Below, in pieces: positions 60,253 to 64,000 of a DNA stretch of 64,000 nt (positions are counted from its first letter, which is position 1; each line of letters starts with the position of its first letter). Source of the DNA: Rhodococcus triatomae (GTDB lineage Bacteria; Actinomycetota; Actinomycetes; Mycobacteriales; Mycobacteriaceae); the NCBI RefSeq assembly GCF_014217785.1, contig NZ_CP048814.1, positions 2,480,001 through 2,544,000 on the forward strand, given 5' to 3'. The position numbers and the translations under genes were made by a program. The notes below the pieces were generated by a model. It was not told where the DNA came from and ran no database searches. It saw only the letters and a list, made by a program, of their open reading frames with translations.

Positions 60253-61368
60253 ATGACTGCCCTGCAATCGAATACCGTGCACAAGGCGATCGTCCGGCGC
60301 GGAAGGTGGTGCGCCGTCGAGTCGAGGCCGGATCGCCCCCCGGGCCCCGGAGAGCTGGCCGTGGCCCCGGAGAAGGTGAGCCTGTGCGGCACCGACATCC
60401 AGATCCTCCGGGGAGATCGCGACGACCCTTCCGACATCGTCGGGCACGAGGGTGCCGCCCGGGTGGTGGGCGTGGGCGCGGGGGTCGACGGGTTCCGGAT
60501 CGGTGACCGCGTCGTGATCAACCCGACTCACCCCGACGATTCCTCGTTCCTGCTGGGCCACAACGTCGAAGGCCTGTTCCAGGAGCGGGTCGTCATCGCT
60601 GCGTCGGCAGTGTCCGGCGGGTTGGTCTCACTGCTACCCGACGAGTTGTCCGCCTCCCGCGCGACATTGGTGGAGCCCTTCGCGGTGGTGCGGTACGCGC
60701 TCGCTGCACTGGCCGCGGCAACGCCCGACACGCTGATCATTCACGGCGACGGGTTGATCGGGAACCTCGCTGCTTTCTTGGCTCCCCACTTCCTGCTCCC
60801 CTCCGGGCAGGTCGTGGTCGTACATCGGAGCAGCGAGGGGATGGAGTGGACGGGCCGGCATGCACCGGCAGGTACCAGGAGCGCTCTCGATACCGATCCG
60901 ACGTTGTACGACGGCGTCGGGGATGCCGTCGCCGTCCTCGTGGCCACCCACCGCGGGGGCACGATTCCCGCGATCGAGGGCGCGGTGCGAGGGCTCGGCG
61001 CACGCTTGCGCGCCGTGCATCCGATCGGCGGGCTCGCACCGGACGCACGCACTCCGCTCCTGCCGGGCGTCGATCTGCCTGCGGTCCGGGCTGCGAACAC
61101 CGGCGGGCCGTGGCCTCCTTCCACCGTCACTTTCGCGCAGCGGGACCGACGCATCGTGTGCAGCGGGAACCGAGGAGTCACGAACACTCAACTCGTCGCG
61201 GCGGCGGGGGAACTGGTCGACTGGGGTGGATCGATCGATGCCTTGCTCACCCACGAGGTGAGCGTGGAAGAAGCGCCCCGCTACCTCGATGCGATCTGTG
61301 CCGGGCGATCGCGGATCGTCGACGGCGAACTCGTCATGCGCTTGGTCGTCGATTTCGGGGCGCGGTAG
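60253..61368 (+). CDS. Zinc-dependent MDR dehydrogenase (cyclitol dehydrogenase candidate)
   Basis: 371 residues, ATG 60253, after the only real gap (53 bases) in the operon. Zinc-site C45 (LCGTD) and H65-E66 (VGHEG); the structural-zinc four-cysteine loop is replaced by NPTHPDDSSFLLGHNVEG. E at LVEPFAVVRYAL is the distal ligand. This loop type is seen in bacterial glucose/polyol dehydrogenase-like proteins. Likely the second redox step on the cyclitol. No further operon gene follows before the terminator. Confidence 0.86.
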   Translation: MTALQSNTVHKAIVRRGRWCAVESRPDRPPGPGELAVAPEKVSLCGTDIQILRGDRDDPSDIVGHEGAARVVGVGAGVDGFRIGDRVVINPTHPDDSSFLLGHNVEGLFQERVVIAASAVSGGLVSLLPDELSASRATLVEPFAVVRYALAALAAATPDTLIIHGDGLIGNLAAFLAPHFLLPSGQVVVVHRSSEGMEWTGRHAPAGTRSALDTDPTLYDGVGDAVAVLVATHRGGTIPAIEGAVRGLGARLRAVHPIGGLAPDARTPLLPGVDLPAVRAANTGGPWPPSTVTFAQRDRRIVCSGNRGVTNTQLVAAAGELVDWGGSIDALLTHEVSVEEAPRYLDAICAGRSRIVDGELVMRLVVDFGAR

Positions 61369-61455
61369 TCGAGACCGGCCGCCGACTTCGACGACGCGGT
61401 GTCCTGCACCGTACTCGTTTCGCCGCCCGGTCCCAGAACCGCCGGCCCTACAGCG

Positions 61456-61492
61456 AAAGTCCAGGTCAGCCAATGGCTGACCTGGACTTTTT
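61456..61492. terminator. Strong intrinsic terminator after the cyclitol operon
   Basis: A 16-base perfect stem (61456-61471 with 61475-61490) and 3-base loop, followed on the plus strand by a T run (61488-61492). It ends the 50.5-61.4 kb operon and, read the other way, also ends the tRNA transcript (T run of only three). Confidence 0.88.
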
Positions 61493-61494
61493 CG

Positions 61495-61568
61495 TAGCGG
61501 GGACAGGATTTGAACCTGCGACCTCTGGGTTATGAGCCCAGCGAGCTACCGAGCTGCTCCACCCCGCG
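61495..61568 (-). tRNA. Initiator tRNA-fMet (CAT)
   Basis: 74 nt, minus strand. Anticodon loop CTCATAA flanked by GGG/CCC pairs (the three G:C pairs of initiators), T-loop GGTTCAAATCC and acceptor GCGGGG/CCCCGC. Position 1 is C facing U at 72, the unpaired end needed for formylation, as in mycobacterial fMet. CCA is not encoded (next bases CGA). Confidence 0.93.
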
Positions 61569-61620
61569 TCGTAGTCACCACCATACACGCTCCCGGAGGG
61601 TGCTCCGACCAGGGTGTGGG

Positions 61621-62463
61621 TCAGCCGGGCGTGGACGCGTGGTCGAGGATCAGTTCGGCGAGTTCCTCCGGCGCCTCGTCCGGGATCCAATGACTGACGC
61701 CGGGAAGGGTGACGAGGCGGTAGGGAGCGCGCACGTAGCGCTCGGTCAGCTCGGGGCCCTCGGGACCGATCGCCTTGTCCCGGTCGCTCCAGACCAGCAG
61801 GGTCGGTACGCGCACCGCCCGGGACGTGGTGTGGCGATCGGTGAACGGCAGCCCGCGATACCAGTGAACCGCTCCGCGGGCCGCCGTCCGGTGGGCGAGG
61901 TTCGACTGGTCCCGGGCAGCGCGCTGCGGGGTCTGCCCCATTCGTTCCAGGATGCTGCGGGTCAACGCCGGTTTCGTGAGCAGCAACTCCGGGATCCACG
62001 GAACCTGGAACGCGAGCATGTACCAGGAGCGGAATGCCTGTCTGCTGGTGCGGATCGCGCGCACCATCGCCGCGGGGTGGGGCACCGACACGGCGGTGAG
62101 GGTCCGGATCAGGTCCGGGTAGCCGGCCGCGACCTGCCATCCCGCCGCCGCTCCCCAGTCGTGGCCCACGAGATGGACCGGGCCCGCGTCCACCGCCGCG
62201 ATCAGCGCGGCGACGTCCGCGGCCAGTTCCTCGCCGCGGTAGTCGCGTCGACGGCGGGGCCGCGCTCCCGGTGAATACCCTCGCTGATCGGGGGCCAGGG
62301 TGCGGAAGCCGGCCGTGTGCAGTGCCGGGACCACCGCGTCCCAGCTGCGCGAGTCCTGCGGGAAGCCGTGCAACAGCACCACCGGTGTCCCCGAGATCGG
62401 CCCCTCGTCGCGGACGTCGAACACCAGGGAATCGCGGGTGAAGTGCGTGATCCGTTCGGGCAC
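61621..62463 (-). CDS. Alpha/beta hydrolase, epoxide hydrolase-like
   Basis: 280 residues from GTG 62463 with GAGGAGC upstream. HGFPQ (32-36), nucleophile D102 in GHDWGAAAGW (Asp, hence epoxide hydrolase/haloalkane-type rather than Ser hydrolase), late His in GVSHWIPDEAPEE. The HGxP oxyanion form and Asp nucleophile match epoxide hydrolases. Separated from the cyclitol operon by the tRNA and on the other strand, so probably unrelated. Confidence 0.88.
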   Translation of the reverse strand: MPERITHFTRDSLVFDVRDEGPISGTPVVLLHGFPQDSRSWDAVVPALHTAGFRTLAPDQRGYSPGARPRRRRDYRGEELAADVAALIAAVDAGPVHLVGHDWGAAAGWQVAAGYPDLIRTLTAVSVPHPAAMVRAIRTSRQAFRSWYMLAFQVPWIPELLLTKPALTRSILERMGQTPQRAARDQSNLAHRTAARGAVHWYRGLPFTDRHTTSRAVRVPTLLVWSDRDKAIGPEGPELTERYVRAPYRLVTLPGVSHWIPDEAPEELAELILDHASTPG

Positions 62464-62491
62464 AATGCTCCTCGGTGGTGTCGACAGATGC

Positions 62492-63145
62492 CTATTGGAG
62501 CCGGAACTGGACCATCTCGATGGCGTTCTCGATGGTCTCGGACACGGCGCGAAGTCGCTCGTCGGCTCCGGGGGCAGCGAGGATCGCGTACCGGTCGGCG
62601 TCGCCCATCGGCACCAGCGCGGCGAGCTCGTAGAGCCGGTTGCCGAGAGCTCCGCGAAACGGCGCGACGACAGGCGGGTCGGGAGGTGGTGTGCCCTGCT
62701 GGTGCGCGAGCCGGGCGAGCAGTCCGTACAGAAGCTCGATTCGCTCGACGAGGGCCGGGAACTCGTAGTCCACGGTCTGGGTCCCGGCATTCTCGTCCGC
62801 CCACAGTTCGACTTCTGCCAGGGGATAAGGGTTGTCGGGCAGCCACTTCCGTACCCGGATCCGCTCCTGTGTACGGCAGCGCAACTCGTAGCGCCCGTCG
62901 GCCAGCGCAGTGTGGTCCTCGATCCGGGCCAGCAGGCCCACGTCGTGGCGAACGTCCCCGCCGCCGACCTCGTTGCCGCGAGCGATGAGGACGACGCCGA
63001 ACACGGGCCCCTCGGGGGAGGCGAGACAGTCCTGAACCAGTTGCCGGTACCGGGGCTCGAAGACGTTGAGCGGGAGCGGCTGGTCCGGAAGCAGTGCGGT
63101 GCCGAGCGGGAACATCGGAATGGTGGTCATCTGGGTTGTCGCCAT
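62492..63145 (-). CDS. LON substrate-binding (PUA-like) domain protein
   Basis: 217 residues, ATG 63145, no ATPase/protease part. Begins TTIPMFPLGTALLPDQPLPL followed by NVFEPRYRQLVQDCL, the signature of the N-terminal LON domain. Stand-alone LON-domain proteins are common in actinobacteria; function unclear. Abuts the next gene: the DUF309 stop is next to its start, so one operon. Confidence 0.92.
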   Translation of the reverse strand: MATTQMTTIPMFPLGTALLPDQPLPLNVFEPRYRQLVQDCLASPEGPVFGVVLIARGNEVGGGDVRHDVGLLARIEDHTALADGRYELRCRTQERIRVRKWLPDNPYPLAEVELWADENAGTQTVDYEFPALVERIELLYGLLARLAHQQGTPPPDPPVVAPFRGALGNRLYELAALVPMGDADRYAILAAPGADERLRAVSETIENAIEMVQFRLQ

Positions 63146-63619
63146 CTACGGGATTCTCAATCGGGGGACAGGGATCTCCGGAAGTGTTTCTGTGCTGTCG
63201 ATTTCGAGGAGCACATGGTCGGTCCAGGTCATCAGGCCGGCGACGTCCAGCCCGTGCGGGGGTTCGGTCTCGTAGTGGCGGATCCGGTCGTGACCCTGCC
63301 GGAGCAACGAGCGGGCGCCAGTCTCGTTTCCCCGCAGGAGATGAGTGAGACCGACGGCGAGTTGAGCGAGTCCCTGCCACAGCTCCCGCTCGTCCTCGGG
63401 CGCACTCTTCCAGGCGCCCTCGAGAACTTCGTGCGCATGGAAGGGCAGGTCGTGATCGAACAGGCGCTGGGCTTCGGTGATTGCCTCGTCCGGCGGTAGC
63501 CGCAGATCCTCGGGGACGCGGGGAACGCCCTCGACATCGCGCGGCAGCGGGCGGCCCAGCCCGTCGCGCGGGCGCGAGTTCAGTGGTCGGCCCGTCGGGT
63601 CCCGGTCCCTTTCCGGCAT
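63146..63619 (-). CDS. DUF309 domain protein
   Basis: 157 residues, ATG 63619. DUF309 motif LPFHAHEVLEGAWKSAPEDE then LWQGLAQLAVGLTHLLRGNE. Helical bundle of unknown function, frequently near LON-domain genes. Its start overlaps the end of the next upstream gene by about 40 bases. Confidence 0.9.
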   Translation of the reverse strand: MPERDRDPTGRPLNSRPRDGLGRPLPRDVEGVPRVPEDLRLPPDEAITEAQRLFDHDLPFHAHEVLEGAWKSAPEDERELWQGLAQLAVGLTHLLRGNETGARSLLRQGHDRIRHYETEPPHGLDVAGLMTWTDHVLLEIDSTETLPEIPVPRLRIP

Positions 63620-64000
63620 GGGGACCAGGGTAGCGTGCGGCTCCGCTGTGTCGAGGGCTCCGCGAGCGCTTTCCGCACGCGCGTTTCCAGTTCGCGGTCG
63701 ACCAGGCCGGGCATCGCCGACCGGAGCTCGACACGGTGACCCTCGTGGTAGAGATATCGCCCGTCTCCGGGGACGTCGAACCAGGTGAGCGAGTCGACCA
63801 CCTGGTCCTCGGCACCGCGCCACGGACGGTGCAGGCAGAGGTATCCGGTGGTGGTCCGCGCGGCAAGGACGTGTTCGAGCAGCGGCGCCCCGGATTCGAG
63901 GACGTCGTGGAGCACCGACGTGCCACTTCGAGGTCGACGCCCGAGCTCGTCCGGATGCACGTTGACGGACCGGGTGCGCCCTGGAGTATTCGGAGGAACG
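63580..64000 (-). CDS. Unidentified protein, cut by window edge (EspG-like end?)
   Basis: An open frame enters from the right edge and ends at 63580; an internal GTG at 63960 is available but the frame continues beyond. The segment SLTWFDVPGDGRYLYHEGHR and the following AMPGLVDRELETRVRKAL resemble the C-terminal part of ESX secretion chaperones of the EspG type, but too little is visible. Overlaps the DUF309 gene start. Confidence 0.5.
   Translation of the reverse strand, partial: VPPNTPGRTRSVNVHPDELGRRPRSGTSVLHDVLESGAPLLEHVLAARTTTGYLCLHRPWRGAEDQVVDSLTWFDVPGDGRYLYHEGHRVELRSAMPGLVDRELETRVRKALAEPSTQRSRTLPWSPCRKGTGTRRADH

Noticed and set aside
49600-61568. Attachment-site repeat of the tRNA-fMet 3' end bounding the cyclitol operon
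   Set aside because: No second copy of the tRNA 3' end was seen near the left end of the operon, and no integrase is present.
1-64000. CRISPR arrays, prophage genes or rRNA
   Set aside because: No regularly spaced repeats, phage structural or integrase genes, or rRNA signatures were found on reading.

Overview
The window looks like chromosomal DNA of a high-GC mycolic-acid actinobacterium, most probably a Rhodococcus (family Nocardiaceae). Reasons: strong G/C bias at third codon positions, many GTG starts, abundant TetR and LLM-flavin (FMN/F420) genes, ketosteroid-dehydrogenase-like flavoproteins, an arylamine N-acetyltransferase, DUF4185 and CGNR proteins, and an initiator tRNA of the mycobacterial/rhodococcal type. 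The genus is inferred; no ribosomal RNA or other decisive marker is present.

Layout. 1-5 kb: pirin (cut by the window edge) divergent from a MarR regulator, a GAF-ANTAR regulator, and a large membrane O-acyltransferase with an SGNH domain. 4.9-8.9 kb: a nucleobase-type catabolic unit (PucR regulator divergent from an NCS1 permease overlapping an amidohydrolase). 9-16.5 kb: housekeeping and accessory enzymes (CinA-like amidase, secreted lipase, DksA-like protein, LLM oxidoreductase, KstD-like flavoprotein, phosphoribosyltransferase, NAT, SpeE-like protein). 16.5-34 kb: a run of TetR-controlled units, four of which show readable palindromic operators, with nitronate monooxygenase plus flavodoxin, an ABC1 kinase, VIT1 transporter, DUF4185 protein, another KstD-like flavoprotein and an SsuD-like monooxygenase. 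34-50 kb: DedA, CGNR and Clp-N/HTH regulators, an AAA ATPase gene cut by a complete IS256-family element, GpsA, GlsB, an SMR exporter, two hydrolases, an MFS pump with its MarR regulator, an MBL-fold protein, and a TetR - FAD oxidoreductase - lipoprotein operon.

50.5-61.4 kb is the most notable region: eleven same-strand genes, nearly all overlapping by 4-8 bases, that read as one operon for a C7-cyclitol (carbasugar) pathway. It holds a sedoheptulose-7-phosphate cyclase of the 2-epi-5-epi-valiolone synthase type, a two-domain VOC protein like the EEV epimerases, a ROK sugar kinase, a HAD phosphatase, two medium-chain alcohol dehydrogenases, an SDR, a zinc-free MDR reductase, an LLM flavin enzyme, a KAS III-like acyltransferase with an altered active site, and an MFS exporter. 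There is no aminotransferase, glycosyltransferase or nucleotidyltransferase, so it does not match the aminocyclitol clusters known to me; a nitrogen-free, perhaps acylated, C7 cyclitol is the inferred product. A palindromic TetR-type operator sits upstream, and a strong hairpin terminator and an initiator tRNA-Met lie just downstream.

61.6-64 kb: epoxide-hydrolase-like protein, LON substrate-binding-domain protein, DUF309 protein and a gene cut by the window edge. No gene-free stretch exceeds 300 bases. No CRISPR array, prophage or rRNA was seen.
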